A stretch of 13,148 nucleotides of DNA from NCBI GenBank assembly GCA_023460575.1, contig JAEWPQ010000245.1, forward strand, positions 1-13,148, written 5' to 3'. Positions 1 to 6,281 of the stretch are shown here, in pieces. The stretch comes from Bacillota bacterium (GTDB taxonomy: Bacteria > Bacillota > Clostridia > Lachnospirales > Lachnospiraceae). Made by a program: the position numbers and the translations under genes. A model generated the notes under the pieces. It was not told the DNA's origin. It made no database searches and saw only the letters and a list, made by a program, of their open reading frames with translations. Numbering within the stretch: the stretch's first letter is position 1; each line of letters starts with the position of its first letter.

Positions 1-37
1 CAAGTATTATTTAAAACTGCACGAATTTAAAATTATA

Positions 38-730
38 TTAGTTTAAAACACTGACAAATTTCACAGGTTTGCGATACATGACGTTTGTTACGATAATTCC
101 TGTTTTTTCGGTGGATGCATGGACTACCTTACCGTCACCCATATATAGAGCCACATGATTGATGGATCCGTTTTTTCCATAAAATACCAGATCTCCGGGA
201 CGGGCCTGTTCGTAACTTATGTTCTTTCCTACCCCTGACTGTGACCTGGAACTGTGATCTAACTCAATATCTGCAGACTTTTTCAGCACATATCTGGTAA
301 AACCGGAACAGTCCACACCTGTATTGGGATTTACACCGCCGTATACATAACGTCCTCCCACGAACTGAAGAGCATAGTCCACAACCTCTTTGCGTTCCAT
401 GGCAGACTGGTCTACCTTTTCCTGTGTCTTTTCAATCAGTGTCGCAGAGTCACTCCGTATGTATCCATCGCCCTCAGGCACTTTCACCTTCAGCCAGCCA
501 TCCTTTTCAGGTTCAACCACCTCACAGGTCTGTCCTTCCAACGCAGCGGTCACAACTGCTCCATTATCCCCTGCAGTTGATCTGACAGATACAGGCTTGT
601 CCAGTCTGGCATAGAGTGTTGTACTGGTTTCTACTGTGATCTCAGCAGCCTTCGCCTCTGTCTGAAAGCTTAAATTTAAAGTAGTTAAAAGTCCTAAAAG
701 TCCCATGACCTTCCACATTCTGAATTTCAT
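38..730 (-). CDS. Secreted SH3b-NlpC/P60 cell-wall peptidase
   Basis: Predicted exported peptidoglycan hydrolase of 230 residues, probably cleaving within stem peptides as NlpC/P60 endopeptidases do. Residues 1-29 form a signal peptide: basic start, hydrophobic LLGLLTTLNL core and an AKAA cleavage region. Residues about 40-100 are a bacterial SH3 domain, likely for wall binding. Residues about 115-230 are the NlpC/P60 domain, with catalytic Cys141 in DCSG, His192 in NHVALYMGDG and a third polar residue at His204 (VVHAS). The start at 730 is chosen because ACAGGAGATT lies 5-15 bases upstream. An in-frame ATG at 769 would add 13 charged residues before the signal peptide and has no better ribosome site. 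The gene is monocistronic, with a consensus promoter and a WalR-like box upstream. The catalytic set is complete, so it should be active. The exact bond cleaved cannot be told from sequence. Confidence 0.93.
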   Translation of the reverse strand: MKFRMWKVMGLLGLLTTLNLSFQTEAKAAEITVETSTTLYARLDKPVSVRSTAGDNGAVVTAALEGQTCEVVEPEKDGWLKVKVPEGDGYIRSDSATLIEKTQEKVDQSAMERKEVVDYALQFVGGRYVYGGVNPNTGVDCSGFTRYVLKKSADIELDHSSRSQSGVGKNISYEQARPGDLVFYGKNGSINHVALYMGDGKVVHASTEKTGIIVTNVMYRKPVKFVSVLN

Positions 731-784
731 ATTGAATCTCCTGTCTGCGTATGATAATTCCCGCCGCAAATATTTGACTTAAAT

Positions 785-801
785 ATTACATAATTGTTAC
801 A
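785..801 (-). promoter_or_regulatory. Putative WalR (YycF) box
   Basis: Read on the minus strand this is TGTAAC-AATTA-TGTAAT, matching every defined position of the WalR consensus TGTWAH-N5-TGTWAH known from Bacillus and Staphylococcus. It begins at the predicted transcription start of the NlpC/P60 gene, and WalR regulons are rich in such hydrolases. A site downstream of the -10 box would fit repression better than activation. That WalR works the same way in this lineage is inference. Confidence 0.5.
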
Positions 802-807
802 TTTGGA

Positions 808-836
808 ATTATATCCTCTCTTTCAGTATTTGTCAA
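808..836 (-). promoter_or_regulatory. Sigma-A promoter of the NlpC/P60 gene
   Basis: On the minus strand, a perfect -35 TTGACA (836-831) is followed by a 17-base spacer and a perfect -10 TATAAT (813-808). The predicted start of transcription is near 801, leaving a leader of about 70 bases before the ATG at 730. The -35 box begins three bases beyond the T-run of the preceding gene's terminator, so the two elements are tightly packed. Confidence 0.88.
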
Positions 837-838
837 GT

Positions 839-879
839 AAAAACGGCATTTATGACCATTCAAAGTCATAAATGCCGTT
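839..879 (-). terminator. Rho-independent terminator of the HAAS gene
   Basis: A perfect 15-bp inverted repeat (842-856 with 865-879, arm AACGGCATTTATGAC) has an 8-base loop. On the minus strand it is followed by a run of five T (843-839, two of them within the stem). It lies 46 bases after the stop codon of the HAAS-domain gene. No T-run follows on the plus strand, so it is one-directional. Confidence 0.85.
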
Positions 880-908
880 ACAGTTTTGTAATATATTCCA
901 TTTATATT

Positions 909-925
909 GTTACATAATAGTGACA
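909..925 (-). promoter_or_regulatory. Near-consensus WalR-like repeat at the end of the HAAS gene
   Basis: The minus strand reads TGTCAC-TATTA-TGTAAC directly after the HAAS gene stop codon. Only one defined position (C in place of W in the first half) departs from TGTWAH-N5-TGTWAH. It lies about 70 bases upstream of the -35 box of the NlpC/P60 gene, where an activator site could sit. AT-rich intergenic DNA yields such matches by chance, so confidence is low. Confidence 0.25.
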
Positions 926-1396
926 TTATCGTTTCAATCCTTTTATAAACCAGTAAAGAAGTCCAACTAAAAGCAGCGGTCCCATCAGAGGCGCCAGAAG
1001 GCTGAAAATACCGGTAACGATTGTTGCAGCAAGAAAGAAAAAAAGAATAATTGCAACAACTCCAAGGAGCTTCCAATACCATTTGCTTAAATCATAATAG
1101 TGCATTCCCCGTCTCTCCTGCCGGGGTTCCTCATAAACATTCTGATCCTTTCCGGAAAAGGAGCTGTAAAAACTGCCGCCGCTGCTTTCTTTTGCATTCT
1201 CACTGGCCTCTATAATCGTCTTGGCAATCAGTCTCGGGTCTCCGATCGCTTCGGTAACAGCTTCTTCCGAAGAGCCCTTTAAAACTTCTCCACGGATATA
1301 TTCTTCGTAATATCTGATATTTTCTTCAATCACGCTGCCGGAAACTTCCCCTGTCAGGGTATCCCTTAAACGTTGTAAAAATTCCTGTCTGCTCAT
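926..1396 (-). CDS. HAAS (DUF1700) domain membrane protein
   Basis: A 156-residue protein of the HAAS/DUF1700 type. Residues 1-65 are a helical domain with the family pattern YYEEYIRGEV...GSSEEAVTEAIGDPRLIAKTI. Residues about 70-105 are a polar, Ser/Glu-rich linker. Two hydrophobic segments follow (about 110-131 and 134-151), then a basic end (KGLKR). Such proteins are often encoded beside a PadR-family regulator and are thought to take part in envelope sensing. No PadR gene is adjacent here, so the role is open. The start at 1396 follows GGAGG with a five-base gap. The in-frame ATG at 1411 lies inside that ribosome site and is rejected. The gene has its own promoter (1433-1461) and a strong terminator (839-879), so it is probably monocistronic. 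Confidence 0.85.
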   Translation of the reverse strand: MSRQEFLQRLRDTLTGEVSGSVIEENIRYYEEYIRGEVLKGSSEEAVTEAIGDPRLIAKTIIEASENAKESSGGSFYSSFSGKDQNVYEEPRQERRGMHYYDLSKWYWKLLGVVAIILFFFLAATIVTGIFSLLAPLMGPLLLVGLLYWFIKGLKR

Positions 1397-1432
1397 CTGA
1401 GCCTCCTTCAATAAAGTAAGTAACTTTCGACT

Positions 1433-1461
1433 ATTCTACCATTTGACAGGGGTTCCGTAAA
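1433..1461 (-). promoter_or_regulatory. Promoter of the HAAS gene
   Basis: On the minus strand, TTTACG (1461-1456) is separated by 17 bases from TAGAAT (1438-1433). The -10 matches consensus at five of six positions and the -35 at four of six. It lies about 40 bases upstream of the chosen start and is the best promoter in the gap after fbp. Confidence 0.55.
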
Positions 1462-1506
1462 GAAATCTTATCTGAAAAAAATATTAATTTTTCATAATGT
1501 GCCAGA

Positions 1507-3444
1507 CTACTCTACCCGTTCTTTTATGATTCCCTCCCTGTAAGCTGCCACCAGCTCCTTTAAATCCTCAATTCTTCCGGTCAGTTCTGTTCCCTTATCC
1601 GTGTCGGCGACCATCACCCTGTGTTTCATGTTCTCAACTACCGAAACCTTTGGTGTACTCTCCTTATCCGGATCAAAGGGCTTATGTTCGGCTAAAGCCA
1701 GGTGGTTGGAATTATAAATCAGCGTATAGCCTGCAATTCCTGTTTTTGACTGATATGCCTTCGACAGCCCGCCGTCTATAAGAAACAGCCTTCCTCCTGC
1801 TTTTACCGGAGATTCCCCTTCTTTTATCTTAACCGGAACATGGCCGTTAATAATATGGGCGCTCTCTCCCCAAAGTCCAAATTCTTTTAATATATTTTCG
1901 CAGTATTCTTCCTTTATACTCAATCGGTAATATGGATTCATCGGCTCCATGTGCGTCTGATGATCCTCAATAAAATAATGTTCAAACGTCGTCATCTTTC
2001 CTTTTCCATATACCGGAGACTTGGCTCCGCACCATAGATACCACATAAAATCTCTGGCATCCCTGCTCTCGAACGAATGCTCCGGAAGAAAATAGGCATT
2101 CTGGACCTTATTATCGACATAATCCATGAGCGCTTTCCCGGAATAGGAGGAATCTTCCATCAGAAGTTCCTCAAACGTACCATCTTCCCGCATGGGGATA
2201 CAGCCATGATATAGAAGATTGGAGTTATAGCACTTATACATGCTTCCATGAGAATAAAGGAAGCGGACATGGCGGTGAAGCAGCTCATTGTGCAGAAATG
2301 ACAGCTGCAGAGTTCTTAAAAGCTCTTCTTCTTCTTCATTCAATGCCAGCGGATTTTCTGGATCAATGGTCGGGAAGGAAGCATCAAGAAGCGGATACTC
2401 TTTTCCTTCCACAGTTACGGTTCCCTTCCCGTAATCGATGGATTCCAATAAAATTCTGTCATTCATTTCATATTCCGGATGGCGCTTTATAATCTGCCCC
2501 TCTACTTTAAACTGAATTACAGCAATTGCCTTATGCATCTTGGCTGCCAAGCCCGGATCCACAGCATCGTAAATATTTTCATCAAGAATCTGGGGAGAAA
2601 AACGCTCGCACGGATCATTGCGGTATACTCTTGCCGCAAACATGGAAAGCGGTCTTAAATTAATGCCATAACCATCCTCCAGAACATCAAAGCTGTTGTA
2701 GCTGATGGCGATTCTTAAAACATTGCAGATACATGCAAGATTGCCGGTTGCTGCTCCCATCCAGGATATATCATGGTTTCCCCACTGAATGTCCACATCG
2801 TGAAACTGCAGGAGTTCATTCATAATCATATCCGCTCTCGGTCCCCGGTCAAAAATATCTCCAATGATATGAAGGCAGTCAATTGTTAAATTCTGAATCA
2901 GCTCACAAAGAGCTATGATAAATTTATCTCCAATGCGGATATCAATAATCGACCTTATGATTTCGCTGTAGTATACCCTTTTATTGTCATCGTTATAATC
3001 AACATGAAGAAGTTCGTCTATGATATAGGCAAATTCCGGAGGCATCTTTTTTCTGACCTTGGATCTGGTGTATTTTGAAGATACTACCTTGCAGATCTGC
3101 ACCAGACGGTAAATCGTCACTCTCTGCCAGTCATCATCTGCCTGTCCGCTAAGCTCCAGCTGATTCATAATGCGTTCCGGATAGTAGATTAAGTTTGCTA
3201 ACTCTACCTCCTCCTTCTCCGGAATGATATGACTGAACGTTTCTGATATCTTTTCCCGGATCACACCGGAAGCGCTCTTGAGCAGATGAATAAATGCCTC
3301 ATGTTCCCCATGTAAGTCACTGAAAAAGTACTCTGTACCCTTGGGAAGTCCCTGAATGGCAGTCAGATTAATAATCTCACTGGAGGCTGCCCGGATGGTG
3401 GGATATTCCCTTGCCATAAGCTTTAAATAAGCCAAATCTTTCAT
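1507..3444 (-). CDS. fbp: Class III fructose-1,6-bisphosphatase
   Basis: Hydrolyses fructose-1,6-bisphosphate to fructose-6-phosphate and phosphate, the committed step of gluconeogenesis, in the cytoplasm. At 645 residues it has the length of the Firmicute class III enzyme (Bacillus subtilis Fbp is slightly longer). Calcineurin-type metallophosphatase motifs are intact: SDLHGEH (Asp43, His45), GDIFDRG (Asp196, Asp199), GNHD (Asn223, His224), and NGHVPVK with His535. Residues 560-575 (GGLSKAYQSKTGIAGY) match the conserved C-terminal part as I recall it. The start ATG follows GGGAG with a nine-base gap. It is divergent from the metallo-hydrolase gene, with 158 bases between the two start codons. 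No strong hairpin terminator follows, only an AT-rich inverted repeat. Identification is secure from the length and motif set. Confidence 0.96.
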   Translation of the reverse strand: MKDLAYLKLMAREYPTIRAASSEIINLTAIQGLPKGTEYFFSDLHGEHEAFIHLLKSASGVIREKISETFSHIIPEKEEVELANLIYYPERIMNQLELSGQADDDWQRVTIYRLVQICKVVSSKYTRSKVRKKMPPEFAYIIDELLHVDYNDDNKRVYYSEIIRSIIDIRIGDKFIIALCELIQNLTIDCLHIIGDIFDRGPRADMIMNELLQFHDVDIQWGNHDISWMGAATGNLACICNVLRIAISYNSFDVLEDGYGINLRPLSMFAARVYRNDPCERFSPQILDENIYDAVDPGLAAKMHKAIAVIQFKVEGQIIKRHPEYEMNDRILLESIDYGKGTVTVEGKEYPLLDASFPTIDPENPLALNEEEEELLRTLQLSFLHNELLHRHVRFLYSHGSMYKCYNSNLLYHGCIPMREDGTFEELLMEDSSYSGKALMDYVDNKVQNAYFLPEHSFESRDARDFMWYLWCGAKSPVYGKGKMTTFEHYFIEDHQTHMEPMNPYYRLSIKEEYCENILKEFGLWGESAHIINGHVPVKIKEGESPVKAGGRLFLIDGGLSKAYQSKTGIAGYTLIYNSNHLALAEHKPFDPDKESTPKVSVVENMKHRVMVADTDKGTELTGRIEDLKELVAAYREGIIKERVE

Positions 3445-3472
3445 AAATACATTCTCCCTTTTTTTGACACGG

Positions 3473-3501
3473 TTGCATTGCCTTGAATTTTATAGTATCA
3501 T
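3473..3501 (+). promoter_or_regulatory. Possible promoter of the metallo-hydrolase gene
   Basis: TTGCAT (3473-3478) and TATCAT (3496-3501) are separated by 17 bases on the plus strand, about 100 bases before the start codon at 3603. The -35 match is poor and the -10 is five of six. It overlaps the candidate fbp promoter on the other strand. Confidence 0.3.
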
Positions 3502-3513
3502 AAAAAACGTCAA
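3487..3513 (-). promoter_or_regulatory. Possible promoter of fbp
   Basis: On the minus strand, TTGACG (3513-3508) lies upstream of an AT-rich TATAAAAT element (3494-3487). The spacer is 15 bases if TAAAAT is the -10, which is shorter than ideal. The elements lie 45-70 bases before the fbp start codon and no better candidate was found. Confidence 0.35.
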
Positions 3514-3602
3514 TTTTAAACCCCTTTCGCCTGCCTGTCTTTCATAATGCGTCAGGCTTTGAACGTGAAACCGGGAACACCCGCAACTATAAGGAGATAC
3601 AT

Positions 3603-4409
3603 ATGGAACAATTATACGTTTTCGGAACTGGCAACGCCGCTGCCACCAGATGCTATAATACCTGCTTTGCCATAAAAAAAGACGAGGATTATTTTATGAT
3701 TGACGCCGGAGGCGGCAACGGAATCCTCTCGATATTAAATGATATGGAAGTGGATCTGACTCATATCCATCACATATTTGCAACTCATGAACATACCGAT
3801 CACATTCTGGGCATCATCTGGATGGTTCGTTTTATCGGAACCAGAATCAAATCCGGGAATTACGAAGGGGACTTAAATATTTACAGTCATAAAAATCTGG
3901 TTTCAGTAATCGACACACTATGCCGTCTGACTCTGCAGAAAAAATTTTATGAACTGATCGGAACCAGGATTCATTTAATTCCGGTAGAAGACGGAGAAAC
4001 CAGATCCATACTTGGATATGATATTACCTTTTTTGATATTCATTCCACAAAAGCAGAGCAGTACGGATTCACCACAGTTCTTAATAATGGTAAACGCTTA
4101 TCCTTTTGCGGCGATGAGCCCTATAACCCCCAATACGCCGGATTTGTTACAGGAAGCAGCTGGCTGCTTCACGAAACATTCTGCCTTTACAGAGACCGGG
4201 AAGTTTTTAAACCTTACGAAAAGCATCACAGTACAGTTGCTGATGCCTGCCGGGTCGGGGAAGAATTAAAGGCGGACCATTTAATTCTGTGGCATACAGA
4301 AGACAAAAATTTAGAAAACAGAAAAGAGCTTTATACCACCGAAGGAAGCCCCCTCTTTTCCGGAGAACTTCTTATTCCGGAAGACAGGGAAATCATTGAA
4401 CTTTCCTGA
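3603..4409 (+). CDS. MBL-fold metal-dependent hydrolase, RNase Z-like
   Basis: A 268-residue cytoplasmic protein of the metallo-beta-lactamase fold. The metal-binding signature is HEHTDH at residues 62-67 (HxHxDH), preceded by MIDAGGG at 32-38. Other likely ligands are Asp171 in SFCGDEP and His231 in LILWHTED. The pattern is closest to the RNase Z/ElaC-like branch. The extended exosite arm of tRNA-processing RNase Z was not recognised, so a different phosphodiester or small-molecule substrate is possible. No signal peptide is present. The start ATG follows AAGGAG with a six-base gap. It is divergent from fbp and followed 79 bases later by the small cysteine-rich protein gene, with no obvious terminator between, so the two may be co-transcribed. 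The substrate cannot be assigned from sequence. Confidence 0.88.
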   Translation: MEQLYVFGTGNAAATRCYNTCFAIKKDEDYFMIDAGGGNGILSILNDMEVDLTHIHHIFATHEHTDHILGIIWMVRFIGTRIKSGNYEGDLNIYSHKNLVSVIDTLCRLTLQKKFYELIGTRIHLIPVEDGETRSILGYDITFFDIHSTKAEQYGFTTVLNNGKRLSFCGDEPYNPQYAGFVTGSSWLLHETFCLYRDREVFKPYEKHHSTVADACRVGEELKADHLILWHTEDKNLENRKELYTTEGSPLFSGELLIPEDREIIELS

Positions 4410-4488
4410 TAAAAAGCTAAAAAAAACTCACGCTCGTCCCCGGTGCTGCATATGATATAACAATAGAAAAAGCAAAGGAGTTTCTCAT

Positions 4489-4782
4489 ATGTTTTGCCCC
4501 GGCGGCTTTACCCCTTACCGTGATGTCGACTGCAGAGACCTGGCTATTTTCTATGAGGCCACCAGGGATTTACGCGGCACTACCTATAAGCCCTATCTGG
4601 TGGCAACACAGGAAGCCAGGGGTGTCAACTTCCGATTTATCTGCAACTCCACGATTATGACCAGACCTCCTCAGAATGCAATCACTATGGTGTGCATTTT
4701 TAAACCCTTTTGCAAAGAACATGATAAGGTCAGGGCGGTTGTGACGAGTATCTGTAAAATGGGATGCTACAATTGTTATTAA
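4489..4782 (+). CDS. Small cysteine-rich protein, possible cystatin-like fold
   Basis: A 97-residue protein with no signal peptide, judged real from AAAGGAG eight bases before its ATG and a strong terminator just after its stop. Its layout is an N-terminal PGG segment (residues 4-6), a helix-like stretch (LAIFYEATRDL, 18-28), then YKPYLVATQ-EARG-VNFRFIC (33-52) and a later beta-like segment (ITMVCIFKPF, 65-74). This order, with QEARG in the place of the QxVxG loop, resembles small cystatin-like proteins of gut anaerobes as I recall them. Cystatins are protease inhibitors, but that activity is not implied here. Eight cysteines occur (3, 15, 52, 69, 75, 89, 93, 96), ending in CKMGCYNCY, a possible metal-binding or redox tail. 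Function unknown. The gene is confident; the fold assignment is tentative. Confidence 0.72.
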   Translation: MFCPGGFTPYRDVDCRDLAIFYEATRDLRGTTYKPYLVATQEARGVNFRFICNSTIMTRPPQNAITMVCIFKPFCKEHDKVRAVVTSICKMGCYNCY

Positions 4783-4787
4783 AATAT

Positions 4788-4822
4788 AAATCGGAACGGC
4801 TTTCGCACCGTTCCGATTTTTT
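4788..4822 (+). terminator. Strong rho-independent terminator
   Basis: A perfect 12-bp stem (4788-4799 with 4808-4819, arm AAATCGGAACGG) has an 8-base loop and ends in a run of six T. It lies five bases after the stop codon of the 97-residue protein gene. The A-run before the stem gives a weaker T-run on the opposite strand, but no minus-strand gene ends there. Confidence 0.92.
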
Positions 4823-4972
4823 AGTTCAGCATTTCCTTTTTCCAACACTGACCCACTTTCCGCATTATCCGTCATAAATTCCATTCTTTTCGCATATCAT
4901 ATATGGGAAAGCCAAAGAAAGCTGCTTTCCCTTTTCACATGCATCTTTCATGGAATGACAAGGAGAATTCTT

Positions 4973-6142
4973 ATGAACATTTTCAAAAAGAGTTTTACAT
5001 CTTTCCCAGCGGCACGGCATCATCTGATTATTTACATAGAAGTAATCATTCTTACGTTTCTTTTAGTCTCTCTTTTTTTTATATCTCCCAACGGCAGATT
5101 TTCATTTCCAGTCGTGAACCAGGAAGAAAAAGCCAGTTCTTCGGAAGCAAAAAAGTATATTAAATGGGTGGATTTTAATGTAACTGCAAGAGCTATGCAG
5201 GAAGCCTTCCGCTATGATGTCAACACCTGCCAGTCTGAAGTTCATTTAAACTGGGTGGATTTGCTTGCCTATCTGGGAGCCAGATATGGAGGGGACTTCT
5301 CCAGATATTCCAGCAAAGATCTAGACTCACTGGCTGAACAGCTTCTCTCAGGTAAAACCATGGAAGAGCTGACAGGCAAAATGAAGTACTATACTTATTA
5401 CAGGGAAGCCTATGGAGCCGTGTTAGACGGTCTGGTAGGACAATATGAGATTCAGATTCCTTCTGCCAATGCCCCGCTCTACGCCACACCAGACTTACTT
5501 CCGGATGGTTCCGTAAACCCCGATAAGGTCTGGGTAACCAAATACGGCTTAAAAGGCTATTCCCCCATTGCCAAAGGATATCCATACAATGATTTTGACG
5601 ATTTCGGAACTGCCAGATCCTACGGATTCAAACGCCAGCACTTAGGCCATGATATGATGGGTCAGGTCGGGACTCCTGTTATTGCGGTGGAAAGCGGCTA
5701 TGTGGAAGCCATCGGGTGGAATCAATACGGCGGGTGGAGGCTTGGTATCCGCAGTTTCAATGGGAAACGCTACTATTATTACGCCCATTTAAGAAAAAAT
5801 TATCCCTATCACAAATCATTAAAACAGGGCAGCATTGTAAACGCAGGAGATGTCATAGGATATCTTGGGCGTACCGGATACAGCAGGACAGAAAACACCA
5901 ATAACATTAACCAGCCTCATCTTCATTTCGGTCTCCAGCTGATCTTTGATGAATGCCAGAAAGAAGGAAACAATGAAATCTGGGTGGACTGCTACGAGCT
6001 GACCAAATTTTTGTCAATGAACCGCTCTGAAACAGTAAAGAATCAGGAGACCAAGGAATACAGCCGGGTCTATGGCATGAGGGATCCAGCCATTCCTGAA
6101 AATTTCGTTGCACCGCCTCCGCTTCCTGAAAAGGAGCAATAA
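4973..6142 (+). CDS. Membrane-anchored M23 family metallopeptidase
   Basis: A 389-residue predicted peptidoglycan endopeptidase held in the membrane by one N-terminal segment (residues about 18-37) after a basic start (MNIFKKSF). Residues about 60-165 form a polar extracellular domain of mixed helices (KWVDFNV...LLAYLGARYGGDFSRY...KYYTYYREAY) that I associate with Clostridia M23 proteins but cannot name. Residues about 215-325 are the M23/LytM domain with a full zinc and catalytic set: HxxxD (His223, Asp227), YAHL (His272) and HLH (His316, His318). The tail is proline-rich (APPPLPEKEQ). The start at 4973 follows AAGGAG with a seven-base gap; the ATG at 4955 precedes that ribosome site and is rejected. 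It is flanked by terminators on both sides, so it is its own unit. Likely active, unlike degenerate SpoIIQ-type homologues. Confidence 0.9.
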   Translation: MNIFKKSFTSFPAARHHLIIYIEVIILTFLLVSLFFISPNGRFSFPVVNQEEKASSSEAKKYIKWVDFNVTARAMQEAFRYDVNTCQSEVHLNWVDLLAYLGARYGGDFSRYSSKDLDSLAEQLLSGKTMEELTGKMKYYTYYREAYGAVLDGLVGQYEIQIPSANAPLYATPDLLPDGSVNPDKVWVTKYGLKGYSPIAKGYPYNDFDDFGTARSYGFKRQHLGHDMMGQVGTPVIAVESGYVEAIGWNQYGGWRLGIRSFNGKRYYYYAHLRKNYPYHKSLKQGSIVNAGDVIGYLGRTGYSRTENTNNINQPHLHFGLQLIFDECQKEGNNEIWVDCYELTKFLSMNRSETVKNQETKEYSRVYGMRDPAIPENFVAPPPLPEKEQ

Positions 6143-6155
6143 AGAACAATGATAA

Positions 6156-6195
6156 GAGCTTATTCCTGATTCAATCTGTGAATAAGCTCCTTTTT
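6156..6195 (+). terminator. Terminator of the M23 gene
   Basis: A 10-bp inverted repeat (6156-6165 with 6180-6189, arm GAGCTTATTC) has a 14-base loop and is followed by C and five T. It begins 14 bases after the stop codon of the M23 peptidase gene. Confidence 0.82.
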
Positions 6196-6227
6196 ATGGA
6201 TTTTACATTCTTTTCCAGTGTAAAAAA

Positions 6228-6236
6228 TGTTATAAT
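6228..6236 (+). promoter_or_regulatory. Extended -10 promoter of the GH39 gene
   Basis: TGT-TATAAT is a perfect -10 hexamer (6231-6236) with the TGn extension. The -35 region (TTCTTT, 6208-6213, 17-base spacing) is weak, which is usual for extended -10 promoters. The predicted start near 6243 leaves a leader of about 40 bases to the GH39 start codon at 6282. Confidence 0.6.
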
Positions 6237-6281
6237 ATAGAAACGCTTTAAGCAGACCATATAAAGGGGAAGGGGAATTAA

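Noticed and set aside
1480..1500. An AT-rich inverted repeat after fbp (AAAAAT...ATTTTT) as a terminator.
   Set aside because: The stem has no GC pairs and would be too unstable to act as an intrinsic terminator.
3529..3557. GCCTG...CAGGC inverted repeat in the fbp/hydrolase gap.
   Set aside because: The stem is only five base pairs with a 19-base loop and no T-run, so it is likely chance.
4570..4884. A 104-codon open frame on the minus strand opposite the small cysteine-rich protein gene.
   Set aside because: It has no ribosome binding site, crosses the strong plus-strand terminator and lacks protein-like composition. The plus-strand gene has both signals.
6242..6256. A cre-like sequence with a central CG (GAAACGCTTTAAG) just after the GH39 -10 box.
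   Set aside because: Aligned to TGWAANCGNTNWCA it has three mismatches in defined positions and no convincing dyad, so CcpA control is not supported.
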